From: Trichobilharzia regenti
Taxonomy: Eukaryota > Platyhelminthes > Trematoda > Strigeidida > Schistosomatidae
Reading direction: 5' to 3'
Assembly (NCBI GenBank): GCA_944472135.2
Contig: OX235262.1
Coordinates: 83,922,903 to 83,986,902 of the forward strand
DNA length: 64,000 bases
The notes under the pieces were generated by a model, which saw nothing but the letters and a program-made list of their open reading frames with translations, had not been told where the DNA came from and searched no databases. The position numbers and the translations under genes are program-made. Numbering within the stretch: the first letter of the stretch is position 1; every line of letters starts with the position of its first letter. Shown here one piece after another: positions 11,205 through 22,539 of the stretch.

Positions 11205-11386
11205 TATCAAGAGAGTATAATTCCATTGTGGGTGAAACTTATTTTGATAAAGTTGCACAGTGTTATACATTAATATTTACTGAGCAATAGATTGTGCTCA
11301 AAACGTCATCAGTAAATATTACCACTATATAACACGGTAACACTTTATCAGAATAAATCTTACCCACAATGGAATTAAACTATACC
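11205..11386. repeat. Long imperfect hairpin (inverted repeat)
   Basis: Arms at about 11205-11283 and 11307-11386 pair over most of their length (TAATTCCATTGTGGGTGA with TTACCCACAATGGAATTA; AATATTTACTGA with TCAGTAAATATT). The loop holds GAGCA..TGCTC and AAAACGTCATC, resembling the 3' UTR signature of PLE-B copies. It may be a terminal fragment of a PLE or a small folded non-autonomous element. Confidence 0.5.
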
Positions 11387-11799
11387 ACAGTGTACAAGTT
11401 CTATTCTTATATCGACAGAGTAATTTAACCACATTCTATGCATGTAATTATTTAGGTCCTCTAACCCTAACAACCCTAATCTTTCCTGAACCTAATCTTA
11501 AAGTGAAAATATCCTTTAACTAACTGCAATTTAACTCGAACCAAATCTACTGTCGCCTTTGTTAGATTAACCTAACCTAAGCTGAAAATTGTCAGATATC
11601 CTATTTAATAATATAATACTTTGATGAGCATACTTCTTGATGATGATAATATTATTTGCCGGATTCCACTAACTTTCTAAGTGTGCTTTTCAAGGTCACT
11701 GGTTAGGTCGCACTCTACTGGTAGTTAGTCGTGCTTAAAGTTTAACTTGGCCTTATCTAGACTGTCTAGTTAAGAGGAAAGAAGACAGATATTTTAACA

Positions 11800-12560
11800 T
11801 ATCCATAGTCACGAAGAAAACATACTCCAACAAATGCCTAGACTTCAGATCACCATGCACTGTCAATGCAAAGGTGATCAGCTGTCTCAAGTTCCCTTAG
11901 ACGAGCACACTCTTTGATAACGGATGAGAAGGAAGAAGAAGAATAAGTCTCAAATACTCCTGAAATTCTCAGGGAAAATAACTATCCAAGCAGCCTCATT
12001 ACCAAAATCAACACCAACACTGAACATGGTCAAAAACGCATTCCGAAGACATGGGCCTCAACCGTTGTCATTCCATATAGATCGGAAATGTCAAACATAC
12101 GATTTTTCTTCAAGACATTAGACACGATACAAAACAACCTTGTCCAGGTAAAAGAACGAATTCCAAATGATTCACAATCTGGTAATGTCTATAAAATAAA
12201 ATGCTTGGAATGTGATACTATATACACAGGAAAAACCTCACAAGAAATCGAGATAAGAAGAAATAAATACCGTAGAGCATATTTTCAATCACCGTGAAAT
12301 CCATTTGAACTGGAAAGACTTGAATAATCATCAGCCATGGATGGTCTACATGCTATAGAATTAGGCCACAAAACTGATTTTGACACTAGTGAAATAATCC
12401 AGAAAAACTTCAGAAATCACAAAGAACGTCTAATATCAGAAGCACTTCATATCAAGTGGAATCCAAATTGTCTAAATAAGAATGATGAGTTAAAACAGAA
12501 ATTGACCTGTTTATAACACCCGTGTCTTCTATGTAGTGACAAAATTAACACAAATATGAT
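11800..12560 (+). pseudogene. PLE-C fragment with GIY-YIG nuclease region
   Basis: A third PLE type. The frame around 12160-12260 gives GNVYKIKCLECDTIYTGKTS, the GIY-YIG start (Y-x-I-x-C-x-x-C then IYTGKT). After a frameshift, 12335-12515 gives AIELGHKTDFDTSEI, then ERLISEALHIKWNPNCLNK, the expected C-terminus of this nuclease group. Upstream, 11924-12121 is open and basic. Frames shift at least twice, so the copy is dead. The related motif in PLE-B is ERLITEAFF, so B and C are closer to each other than to A. Confidence 0.65.
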
Positions 12561-13009
12561 AAGCAATTTAATTATGTAAACACACGCTACCTTTGTAATT
12601 TTATACACTTATCAAATCCAACAATCTACACTTGGTTTTGTTAGCTTTACTAATTGGCCAACTTGACAACACAAAACTCACCCCATGCCGATGAACGGTG
12701 ATTAATTTGTTATATAAAAGCTGAGGTTTTGTAAATTCTGGTTTAACAATACTTTGATAAAGCTATTAGCAGCATTATATAGCGAATCGTCGGTAAAACA
12801 ATATCGTTATGTTTTTCATTTATTTGGGATTAGAAAAACTTACATAATAATGAATTAGGGATCAAGTTGATATTCCATGTCCTAGTACTATTTTAGAGAA
12901 ACGCATAGTTTTATAGTAACATATGGTTATGGAACTTAAAATTTCAAGACTTCCTATGTTTTGGCAAACATAAGAGCTGTTGACGATTACCTTACTTTCA
13001 GGAATAAGA
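12561..13009. other. AT-rich spacer
   Basis: Probably includes the 3' UTR of the PLE-C copy. Nothing else supported. Confidence 0.3.
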
Positions 13010-14120
13010 TTATTATTATTATTTCCCTCTATTCCTAGAGGAACATAGGGCTTCAACCGCGCGTCTCCATTGCGTTCGGTTCTCTGCTATAGTTTTCACC
13101 TGACTGTAAGTCTGCCCACATGTTTTCATCTCCTCTTCACATGACCTCCCCCATGTCACGCTCGCACTGACGATCCATTCGCCTCTTCCCTTTCAGGTTC
13201 CACTCAAGGGCTTCTCTAGTGATGTCACATGATGGTTTCCTCAGAGTATGGCTAATCCGTATCCATTTCTTCCTGCCTATTTGTTGCACAATCGGATCCT
13301 GCTGGGTCGGTTCAATCCCAGAGACTCATCCCTGTTGCAGATCTTTTCTGGTCATCTCATCTTGAGTACTGAGCGAAGACAGCTGTTATTCAAGGTTTGT
13401 ATTTTGTTTGACGTACTCTTTATGACGCCCCAAGTCTCTGATCCGTATAATAACACTGACATCATGTTGGAGTTAAAAATCCGGATCTGATTTTTCAGGA
13501 TGAGCAGGGCTGTTGACCTCCACACAGACTTGAGAGAAGTGAAAGCTTGCTTTGCTTTCCCTATCCTTACTTTGATATCCTAGCCAGTTTCGTCCGCCTG
13601 TAGTTGAAAGTATGCTTCGCAGGTCGGTCTGTAGGTAAAGGAGGTTGTTTCTTTCAGGTTCCTCCCATTTATGTTGATTATTGTCAGTAGTTGTTGTTGC
13701 TGTTGGTGTTGGCCAGAAATCTTCATCACCTACCTCGGTTTTCTCTTTGTTCGCCTGAAGTCCTATCTTTCATGCCTGTTCTGCGGACTTGTTGCTTTTC
13801 ACTTGCGTATCTTCCAGTTTGTGGGAAATCACAGATATATCATCGGTTAAGCTTAGATCCTCTCACATTTTGTGTGGGTCCATTTTATGCCTGTTTCCCC
13901 GCTGTTTGTCACATTATTCTATCTACTATAATCAGAAAAATCATTGCCGATGGTAGGCGGCCTTGTTTTTCTCCCGTCCTCACATCGAAGGATTTCGTAA
14001 GTTTCCCGTTGTGGATTACTTGGCATACAGCATTGTCGTACAACTGTTGGATGAGATGTATAATCGTCGGTGGAACTTCGTAGTACTAGTGAAGCAGTTT
14101 CCAAATCACCTCTCAAGCGT
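13010..14120 (-). pseudogene. RTE-like LINE (SR2-like), 5'-truncated dead copy
   Basis: Read on the minus strand from 14120, it gives TSHPTVVRQCC-type shadow and HLIQQLYDNA-type coding, an RT palm interrupted by frameshifts, a region equivalent to KVRIFNSNVK..LLYGSET, RWxWIGHTLRKP and NRTQWRRAVEALCSSRN. The element ends in GAAGCCCTATGTTCCTCTAG and a short TAA-rich tail at 13014. RTE LINEs encode an APE-like endonuclease and RT; the endonuclease is missing here. Confidence 0.75.
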
Positions 14121-14626
14121 CCAGGAATAAGAATGAAAGAATAATATAATACTTTGGAGTTTCATTAGATAGCAATAATAAGCCAAAAAAACCATATGTG
14201 CAATCCTTGGGCACTAACTTCTTAGGAATGACTTATAGTACTTTCAGATACGGAAAAAGTTGAAAATGAATTATCAACAAAGAACAGGTGGATCCAAGTT
14301 ACAGGAACACATTTTAAGCTGTAATTTCTATACTTCATTTGCCTCCTTTTACGACAACAGCATTAGAGATTCGTGTCATTGTCTCACTGGTTTGAACAAA
14401 AATTGAACAGGGGGTGTACATTTTATTTTCTGCGATATACGTTATAGACGCAAGGATGACTTCACTGTGGTCTCACTGTTACCTAATGTTTCAGCAGTAT
14501 CCTATCTGATGAGGCCTGAAAATAGAGCAGTGAAAGGCGTCGAAGTTGAACATTTGTGACTGCTATATTGATAAAAGATTTGCCGTTATTGATTAGACGG
14601 TTATAACTCAGAGGTAGGTTAAGAAG
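14121..14626. other. AT-rich spacer
   Basis: No supported feature. Confidence 0.35.
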
Positions 14627-15390
14627 TAAAAATTAAAAGTTGTAAATTACATGGTACTCAATGGCACAAAGATAGAAATTTGATAAGGTTAAAGTTGCTA
14701 TTGAGTGAGAATAAAGACGGTTGACTGTCAGTTTAACAAGTGTGTAAATGTTGTGAAAACATACAAAAAGAATATATGAGAGTGATAATAGTGAATTTAT
14801 TATTCAAGTATAAGCAAACTAAAAATAAAACTCCAAATTTTAAAACCAAAATATTTTACAGATAAGGACCAGTGAAGAGGTTACGACCAAGGTAGAATAA
14901 GAAACTGGACAACTTTTTTCTCTTTACAAATTTCGAGGTTGTATTGACGAATTGCCAACGCCTACGCCACACACAAAAGCCGAGACCTGACACCCTTTGT
15001 ACCATTTGGCCTCACCCTGTAGATGATCTTGGAAGACGACTCTGGCGGAGCTATATGGCCTGAGTTCACCAAGTGCTTGAGAATTGAGCTAGTAATTATC
15101 TCGCATTCTCCCATTGCTAAGCGTGCCGGATAATGTTCAGAGATGTGTTTGGAAAGTGTGGGCTTTGTTCAGGTGTCCAATATAACTAACTCCACACGAG
15201 CGGGTGAATTTATAAACACACATTGAAGTGGCCCGAAGCGGCAGTTTATCCTTCACACATCCACTGATCATTTGTCGGTTGTGGAAATTGATCCTTAGCT
15301 CAGCCGTAAAGAAGACTTTCCTCAGTGATTTGCATGAGCGATTCTTAAGGATCTCAGCTTTGGTATTATCTTTAAATTAAACGCCCATAA
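14627..15390. repeat. Left arm of the near-perfect PLE inverted repeat
   Basis: Reverse complement of 16826-17590, of equal length and without a mismatch in the several hundred bases I compared. On the minus strand it encodes the PLE-A C-terminal half: KDKLPLRATSMCVYKFT, then SCGVSYIG (GIY-YIG start), then, after a shift of frame, ISEHYPARLAMGE, ILKHLVNSGHIAPPESSSK and RSRLLCVA followed by a stop, then ALAIRQYNLEICKEKK. Both arms share the frameshift and this TAG. Confidence 0.85.
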
Positions 15391-16510
15391 ATAGCAGTTT
15401 CTTCAGCACCCACTGGGTTCTTTCAGGCTTTTCCCTTAACTTCATGTTTTTCTCGATTAATCTTGGAAGATATTCATTCTCTATGCAGACTCGTCTGAGT
15501 AGCCCCAGTTCCCCATCGATTGTATCACTGGAGCATATCCTCCTTACTCTTGAGGATAAGGAGTGGATCAGGTTTCTCTTTCTTCTCAAATGGGCACAAC
15601 TATGACAATTCGTGTACTGATCATTCCATGTTGGTTTCCTGTAGATCGATCTTTGAAGAGAACCATCAGATCTCCCGTATAGAAAAACATCCAAAAAATG
15701 GAATTTCGAGTTCATTTCTGATTCCGACTTGAACTGGATGGCATGATAGCAGCTGTTGAAGTCTTTAGTTATCAATTCGATGTTGGTATTGTCGTCACAT
15801 ATGACGAAAGTATCATCTGTGTATCTTTGATTCAAATGGAAACTGTCAATAGTCGGCCGTAAATATTATTCCCCAAACTTGCAAAGACGCAGTCTGCAAG
15901 TAAAGGACTTAATTGTGACCCCATTGCCACTCCATCTCTTTGTCTATAAATCGTGTTGTTGAACTTGAATTGGACATTCAAAGTGCACCTCAATAGTAGT
16001 TCCTTTAAGTTGTGGATCAGAACTCACAACGAATGTGCATATAAAGCAAATAGTTTCAGTGAGGTAAATGTTAGTGAAAAGGGAAGTAACATCCATGGAT
16101 ATCACTTTGTTCCCGGATACATTAGCATCACTTATTGAATCGACGAATTCAAACAAATCAGCAACACTCTGCTTGCAGAGGTTATTCCCGATATGTAGGA
16201 GGATGTCTGCGAGCCATTTGGCAGTAGCATCATATGGAAATTTGTTATATCCAGGATTGGCACGTTCTCTTTGTGCACTTTCGGCAGACGATATAAACGG
16301 TGATTCACGGAACCGAAGGGTCGGTATTTGCTCAAATAATTCAGAGCTGATAATCGATTCGTTCTTCATCTTCTTTAGCATTTGTGTTAGCTTTCCCTTA
16401 ATTTGTTCCGCTTGGTGTTTCTGGCTACTTTCTTTTGGAAATTGTTTTCATCCGACATGACTGATAACATTTTATCGATGTAGTCTTGGTGATTCATTCT
16501 GTCACCACAT
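15377..16510 (-). pseudogene. PLE-A reverse transcriptase (N-terminus and RT core)
   Basis: On the minus strand from 16510 the product begins MNHQDYIDKMLSVMSDE, continues through KMKNESIISSELFEQI, the PLE block HRLYRLPKVHKENVPI, then SMDVTSLFTNIYL, and, after a small break near 15840-15950, QRYTDDTFVICDDN with the catalytic TDD aspartates, HFLDVFL and RSIYRKPTWNDQYTN. This is the usual order for Penelope-like RTs, related to telomerase. It needs several frame changes, so it is not functional as written. The GIY-YIG part continues into the left inverted arm. Confidence 0.75.
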
Positions 16511-16825
16511 ACTAATCTGTTATTTTACGTAAAAATGTATCCGCAGCATAATTGGCCACTGTTGTAACGACAACAAATATTAAATTTTGTAATTGCAAGA
16601 ACACGAAGGGAAATTATTAAAAATGACAAATAACTATTTATAAAACATCATAAGCGATCAATATACTGTTTCCATGAGATATCCTCAGGCTTTACTCGAA
16701 TCAAGGTCACTCTGCAAATAAATATCATACATAAAAAAACATAATATTAAGTAAACCAACTCTTTTCAGTGGGTTTGTTACCATTCGTTAAACTAGAACC
16801 TACTGATAGTTTTGAAAACCATATC
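16511..16825 (+). repeat. PLE terminal (pLTR-like) segment
   Basis: Starts with TCTGTCACCACATACTAATC and contains TCCGCAGCATAATTGGCCAC, a signature also found near 20665-20700 and, on the minus strand, near 45185-45240. It separates the full minus-strand copy from the plus-strand partial copy, consistent with a PLE pLTR. Confidence 0.5.
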
Positions 16826-17590
16826 TTATGGGCGTTTAATTTAAAGATAATACCAAAGCTGAGATCCTTAAGAATCGCTCATGCAAATCACTGAGGAAAG
16901 TCTTCTTTACGGCTGAGCTAAGGATCAATTTCCACAACCGACAAATGATCAGTGGATGTGTGAAGGATAAACTGCCGCTTCGGGCCACTTCAATGTGTGT
17001 TTATAAATTCACCCGCTCGTGTGGAGTTAGTTATATTGGACACCTGAACAAAGCCCACACTTTCCAAACACATCTCTGAACATTATCCGGCACGCTTAGC
17101 AATGGGAGAATGCGAGATAATTACTAGCTCAATTCTCAAGCACTTGGTGAACTCAGGCCATATAGCTCCGCCAGAGTCGTCTTCCAAGATCATCTACAGG
17201 GTGAGGCCAAATGGTACAAAGGGTGTCAGGTCTCGGCTTTTGTGTGTGGCGTAGGCGTTGGCAATTCGTCAATACAACCTCGAAATTTGTAAAGAGAAAA
17301 AAGTTGTCCAGTTTCTTATTCTACCTTGGTCGTAACCTCTTCACTGGTCCTTATCTGTAAAATATTTTGGTTTTAAAATTTGGAGTTTTATTTTTAGTTT
17401 GCTTATACTTGAATAATAAATTCACTATTATCACTCTCATATATTCTTTTTGTATGTTTTCACAACATTTACACACTTGTTAAACTGACAGTCAACCGTC
17501 TTTATTCTCACTCAATAGCAACTTTAACCTTATCAAATTTCTATCTTTGTGCCATTGAGTACCATGTAATTTACAACTTTTAATTTTTAC
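16826..17590. repeat. Right arm of the near-perfect PLE inverted repeat
   Basis: Plus-strand, 5'-truncated copy of the PLE-A C-terminal half, mirroring 14627-15390 including its frameshift and stop. The two 3' ends point outwards. Confidence 0.85.
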
Positions 17591-17779
17591 CTCTGAATCC
17601 ATTTTTGAATAATTATTTCAATTATATCAACCCATATTCCTGAATAAGTGACCACTGTATATTTTTCTTTGGTTGTAATACGACTGTAGAGCCCTTGGAG
17701 ATGATTTTGTCCGTGAAGGGAATTTTCTTCGCTTGACTTGCCTCTTATTTTCTTCATAAGTAGTATTTATTTGACAAAC

Positions 17780-18435
17780 GTGCTCCGCTAAAATCATTTA
17801 AAATTAGTGTGTAATGGAAGTAATTAGGGATGATTGTTCAGAATAGATTCTTAGAATGTGTAGTAGGAAACAGCTGACATGTCAGGGAGTTAAAAAATAT
17901 TTCTACTTTTCACATCTTTTCCTATCCTTCGGGAGCTGTTCAGTGACACCCAGCAACTGAAACGTGTCTTACCTTACCTTTGCTCTTGTTCATGCATATA
18001 CCATTTTAACTGTTCAAGTTTTATAGGGCGTACGATTAGGTATGTTCATTTCCGAGTTCAGATGCTGTTTCTACGGTGGCAAAAATCTGATTAAATTTTC
18101 TTCTCACGAAGAGTGAATTTTCCATTTATCCCTTTTCGTTCTCTATTTCTTTTGTTCTGGTCATTATTACAGTTATTATTACTGTTTGTTTTAATTTATA
18201 GCCTTCATTAAAACATTCTTTCAAAGCTATCGAATTTTACATTTATACTATCCGGACTTATTATTAGTGACAATATCTCTTTTCCCAATATACGCTTCCA
18301 TCTGTTTCATTTCAAATATTGGTTGTTTTGTGATGAACCTCTCATTAAGGTCTTACTATCTCTTCTTTAATACACACTACTTTGTAGTAGCCACTCACTT
18401 GACACCCTATATAACCTTGATCTCACTTGTCATTT
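17780..18435 (+). pseudogene. PLE-A fragment with internal deletion
   Basis: Matches 45285-45600 for its first 280 bases, including the GIY-YIG start region (CSCIYHFNCS equivalent at about 17985-18020). It then jumps at about 18060 to a 3' UTR shared with the minus strand of 46090-45735. The C-terminal tail is deleted. The 3' end abuts a type-2 SINE at 18440 exactly as the related PLE end does at 45735. Confidence 0.6.
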
Positions 18436-18439
18436 ATCT

Positions 18440-18695
18440 TCTAGAAAACCTGGGAGTACTGGATAGCCGGCTTTTTCGTCCTAGTGTGGGACTCTTCATT
18501 AGTACTCAACAACACTGCGAGGTTCGAACCCATGACATTCCGGGTACAAGGTGAGCTCGTTGACCATTGAGCCACTGGGACCTGATCCAATGGTCCTTGA
18601 ATTCTAACTTCTGCCAATTCACGACAGGTTTTTCTAAGGTTCTCTAACTGATGCCAGCTTTTGCTGAAATTCTCCATGCAATCAATCAACATCTT
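18440..18695 (-). mobile_element. Type-2 hammerhead-like SINE
   Basis: Minus strand: head AGGTCCCAGTGGCTCAATGG, box B GGGTTCGAACC near 18518-18530, then GAGTACTAATGAAGAGTCCC, GGACGAAAAAGCC and CCAGTACTCCC at 18453-18507. It follows the common order of the family. Confidence 0.7.
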
Positions 18696-18699
18696 TACA

Positions 18700-18944
18700 A
18701 AACCAATACTTGAAAATTTATTTTCTACTCCACATTCTACGAATCTATTCTGAATAGTCACCACCACTGTCTCCCATTTCACAATATATTTAAATGATTT
18801 CACCCCAGCATGTCTGTCACACAGATACGACTTATTCTGTCACCACATAAATAATCTGTGATTTTTAAAATAATGGATACTGAACAAATAGTCCTCTTTA
18901 GATAAATTCATCATCAGGCTCTACACTTATATATTAGTGTAGAC
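18700..18944 (-). pseudogene. PLE-A terminal fragments
   Basis: 18720-18850 matches 46530-46860 (CCACATTCTACGAATCTATT, then TCTGTCACCACATAAATAAT) and gives an uninterrupted version of the site occupied by an RTE piece at 46577. On the minus strand, 18950-18880 reads GTAGAGCCTGATGATGAA, the PLE-A 3' UTR motif. Confidence 0.5.
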
Positions 18945-19190
18945 AAATTTTTTTCCCTCCACGATCCCCAGTGGAACATAGGGCTTCAAGCTAGTGGCTT
19001 AAAGTTTCTGTAGCAGTGTTTATTTCACAGGATGAGGTTGCTAGCCTCATGCCCAACCTTTCCTCTTTACCAGCGTTATTTCTGGTTCAGCGAGATAAAA
19101 GAGTGCGTCGGTCGGGTATCGAACCTCGGACCATGTGCATGGTCGGCAAGCGTCCTAACCGCTATATCACCGACAAAATAAAAGGTATTA
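18945..19190 (-). mobile_element. SINE-II copy
   Basis: Minus strand: tRNA-like head with GGTTAGGACGCTTGCCGACC-type words and box B GAGGTTCGATACCC, body GGTTGGGCATGAGGCTAGCA, tail GAAGCCCTATGTTCCACTGG. The tail matches the RTE LINE terminus. Confidence 0.7.
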
Positions 19191-20640
19191 ATATCAAGGA
19201 CAATGCCATGATATCTCTGGACATAACATCATTATTCACAAATGTACCTCTAATGGAAATGGTTAATTACATATGTGAACAAGTGGACAAGCAGTCGATA
19301 AACATTGGCATCCATGCTGAAATGCTAAAAGAATTGATATTAAGATGAACCATTAATGTTAATTTCAAATTTGACGGCACGCTTTACAGACAAGTGGACA
19401 AGGTGCAGATGGCCTCCCTATTGGGTCCCATTCTGGCTCATTTCTTCTTAAGTAAGCTAGAAAATGGACCTCTGAACAACCTTATCAGTAAGCTCTCATT
19501 TTATTGCCGATATATTGATGATATCTTCATTCTTTGTGATAATGGTTCTGATGGGAGTACAATAATTGCTGAATTCAATGAAGTACATTCGGCTATGAAA
19601 TTCACATGCGAAGAGGAATCCCAAGAGAGAATCGCCTTCCTGGATGTCCTACTTACAAGAAAACTAGATGGAAGTATAAAAAGAAATTTGCATAGAAATA
19701 GTACTTGGACACATTTTCACAGCTTCGTTCCTAACAAGTACAAAAGAAGTTTAGTGAAAACCCTTAGCCACAGAGTTGGAGCTATATGCTCAGAAGAATT
19801 AAGCACTGATCAAAAATGGCTATCCCGAAAAATGTATCAAGAAACATATTACAAAGAAAGCTGAAACGGATTTTGTGCCTCTTTATATACGACTACAATT
19901 CATGGGCGATAAACCGAGCGAGATAATTGCGGAGAAATTAAGGAAATCAGTTCAAAGAACTTTTAATCATGGCGAACTACACGTATTACTCTCTACACGA
20001 CCGATGGTGCTACTTCGAATGAAAGATGAAGTGCCTAGACTAGCCATTTCACATTTTATCTACCAATTCAACTGCACTTGTGGAGAGAGTTATTTTGGCC
20101 GTTGCGCTAGGAACTTGATTTTTCGTGCTCGAGAACATCTCCCACTATGGCTAAGTAAAGGTGTAGTGAAAATCATTGACAGTTCGATATTGGACCATCT
20201 GGTGCAAACCGGTCACAAAGCCGGCGTCGAAGAATCTTTCTCTATCATCTACCGGTTGCCTGATAAATTGCCAAAATCATCGAAGCACCGCATGCTCTAA
20301 ACAGCAGAAGCTATTGCGATTCGCCTCAAACAACCAGTACTCTTTGCTCAAGAGAAGCAAGTACAGACCCTACTACTGCCTTGGTCAGCCTTCAGTAGAG
20401 ACTATAAATTCATGAATTTGTAATATTATCTTTCCTAATTCTTCTGATATTCAGTGTATTGTTATGTTGATGCTATTGAGCTGTAATCTATCAATATTAT
20501 TGATTCGAAGTTACTTAAACAGCATTCATGTTGTTCAAAGCACTAATTCATTCATTCACTATAATGTAAATATAACTGTAGAGCCTGATGATGAATTTTT
20601 TTCAGTATCCATTCTTTTAAAAATTTTAATGGGCATTTTT
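19191..20640 (+). pseudogene. PLE-A, RT and GIY-YIG, lightly broken
   Basis: The best RT-bearing PLE in the window. 19191-19348 gives MISLDITSLFTNVPLMEMV. After one stop, 19394-19864 gives LLGPILAHFFLSKLEN, the catalytic YCRYIDDIFILCDN, IAFLDVLLTRKLDGSIKRN and HRVGAICSEE. A frame change leads to 19875-20300, with MPLYIRLQFMGDKPSEIIA, then ISHFIYQFNCTCGESYFG (GIY-YIG), RAREHLPLWLSKG, DHLVQTGHKAGVEES and the C-tail. Only a few lesions separate it from a continuous frame. The N-terminus is missing where SINE-II abuts it. The 3' UTR carries GAGCCTGATGATGAATT near 20580. Confidence 0.8.
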
Positions 20641-20869
20641 TATCGATTAATCTGTGATTGTACGATAAAAATATATCCGCGGTATAACTGGCCACTGTAG
20701 TAACGATAAGAAATATTATATTTTATGATTTTAAGGACCTGAAGAGAAATTATTGAACAGAATATTCTTCATTCAAATTGACTCTTAATTCACCATCTAA
20801 GAATATTTCACACTACTGAATTTATGTATCCCTTTGGCTTTGTTTTAGTCAGCGTTACTCGAGACTATT

Positions 20870-20995
20870 TCAGAAACTGTTCTTCAAAATATTTCGAATC
20901 ACTATGCTACTGAGTTTACTCAGGGCATAGTTCAGCTTATTTTCATGTGTTTCTTCTCTTGCAGCAAACAACGTTTGTTTGTGTTTTGCAGCCAT
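20870..20995 (-). CDS. Small ORF, 41 codons, conserved in both arms (left copy)
   Basis: ATG at 20995 (minus strand) to TGA at 20870. It begins MAAKHKQTLFAAREETHENK and is hydrophilic and protein-like. The right-arm copy keeps the same length with about four amino-acid differences. It may be a first exon of an unidentified gene or chance; no splice donor was resolved. Confidence 0.3.
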   Translation of the reverse strand: MAAKHKQTLFAAREETHENKLNYALSKLSSIVIRNILKNSF

Positions 20996-21849
20996 TCGTC
21001 AAAGTTTATTCCGCTGCTAAGAGATGACGCTCACTTCACTACTGATAAGTGATATTTCCATATCTTACCAAACGTATCAACTTTAAATGATTAAGGAATT
21101 TTCTGCGAGTAAATTTATTCTTAATAAAAGTTAAATTGAGTGTCATTTTGTTCTCACTTCATCAATAAACTCCTAAATGTTATTTCTCCAGTGATTGTAA
21201 CACCTATTAACACGATGATTTTAGTTTCACAGTGACGAAACTTTTCAAGTATTTTGGCTAACATCAATGTTACTCATTAGAGAGTACATTACTGCCCTCA
21301 AAATCTATTTTATTATAACCTCAATGTATACAGAATAGTTGCATTCAAATTATTTCATCCGGATTTCAAAATATGACGACATACCTCTCTCAACATAACA
21401 TTTAACTAAAAAGAATAATTAGTGAAAATAAAATATTTCTATTAGAAAACCAAAACGTCTCTTTATTTTGTAATAATCAACTCTGTTTTGTGCAGGAATA
21501 AAAGACAGGCTTTGTTTACAACTGGACTGATATGTCATAGCCAGGGCCTTTGTATCTATATAATAGCAGAAAGCTTTCGCCGAGAAAACCCTTGGAGACG
21601 TAAGAAATTTCTTTGTCATTTATAAAATATGGAAAATACAAGATGTCTAGTGTTTAATTAAATGTGAAGAAATGCAGACAAGCGTCGGTTAAACCGTTCA
21701 AGTGTTGTCGTATATCAACTAATAGATGATGTAATCAACTGAGTAGAATCCAGTGGAACAAAGATTAAGTCTGATATGGAATTCATTTGAAAAATGGGAA
21801 GTTAAACCAAGTGATGTGACTAGAAGACAAGAAATCACCAACGAGATAA

Positions 21850-22290
21850 TCACCTAGATAATTGAGATCTCATGAGTGATTCCAGCCATTTTACTATTAT
21901 AGCGAACCAAAAAAGACTTTGGCTGTTGAGTCTCTTAACATAGACATAAAATCCACAGTTCTGTTTAATTACATGAGGATTCTTTCCGGACACCTTTGAA
22001 TTAATTCTATATAACTGTTGATCAAGAAATTTACCCTTCCTCTCAAGATGCTTTTTAGAATCGACGTCAAGTATGAAGATATCACTGAAATCAATACACA
22101 CCATAGCTATTAGGAGGTGACCAATACCAGTAAGTAATGTATGTTTAAATTAGGCTCTATCCTAAGGATACGTTTTCAGTTCTGTGGATTAATGGAGAAG
22201 CCACTAAGAATCTTGCAATGAGACACGTGGCCTCCTCAATACGCTGTGTTGTAATGGCTCTGTCAACGATTTCTTGGACTGTGCTAATAA
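21850..22290 (-). pseudogene. Unidentified gene remnant, left-arm copy (deleted exon B)
   Basis: Minus strand 22290-22150 encodes TVQEIVDRAITTQRIEEA and CLIARFLVASPLIHRTENVS. 22090-21975 encodes ISSYLTSILKSILRGRVNFL then NSYIELIQRCPERIL. 21960-21850 keeps only the end of the next exon (RLNSQSLFWFAIIVKWLESL). Relative to the right arm it lacks the 395 bp corresponding to 43555-43949 and has a 12-nt in-frame shortening near 22000-22020. Predicted helical, not recognised. Confidence 0.5.
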
Positions 22291-22539
22291 CTTATAACTG
22301 TGGTTCATAGGAATACGCTGTAATGTTTTAGCATATATGAACACGTTAGTGCGGCATATTTTTTTAATGCGTTGTATTTCAAGAAAGCATATGTTTTGAA
22401 TTTCATATAGCGACATCAAACACCTGGTTAGTTTTGCATTGTGATTTATACACCAGCGGCTTTTTAGTTGGACTACTACTATTCTTTCGGCATGTCCTTT
22501 GCAAAACATAGTTGAAATGGATGTCATATTCATATTGTA

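Noticed and set aside
15953..16460. Plus-strand frames of 61 and 130 codons over the PLE RT
   Set aside because: They are antisense shadows; the minus strand shows the ordered RT motifs.
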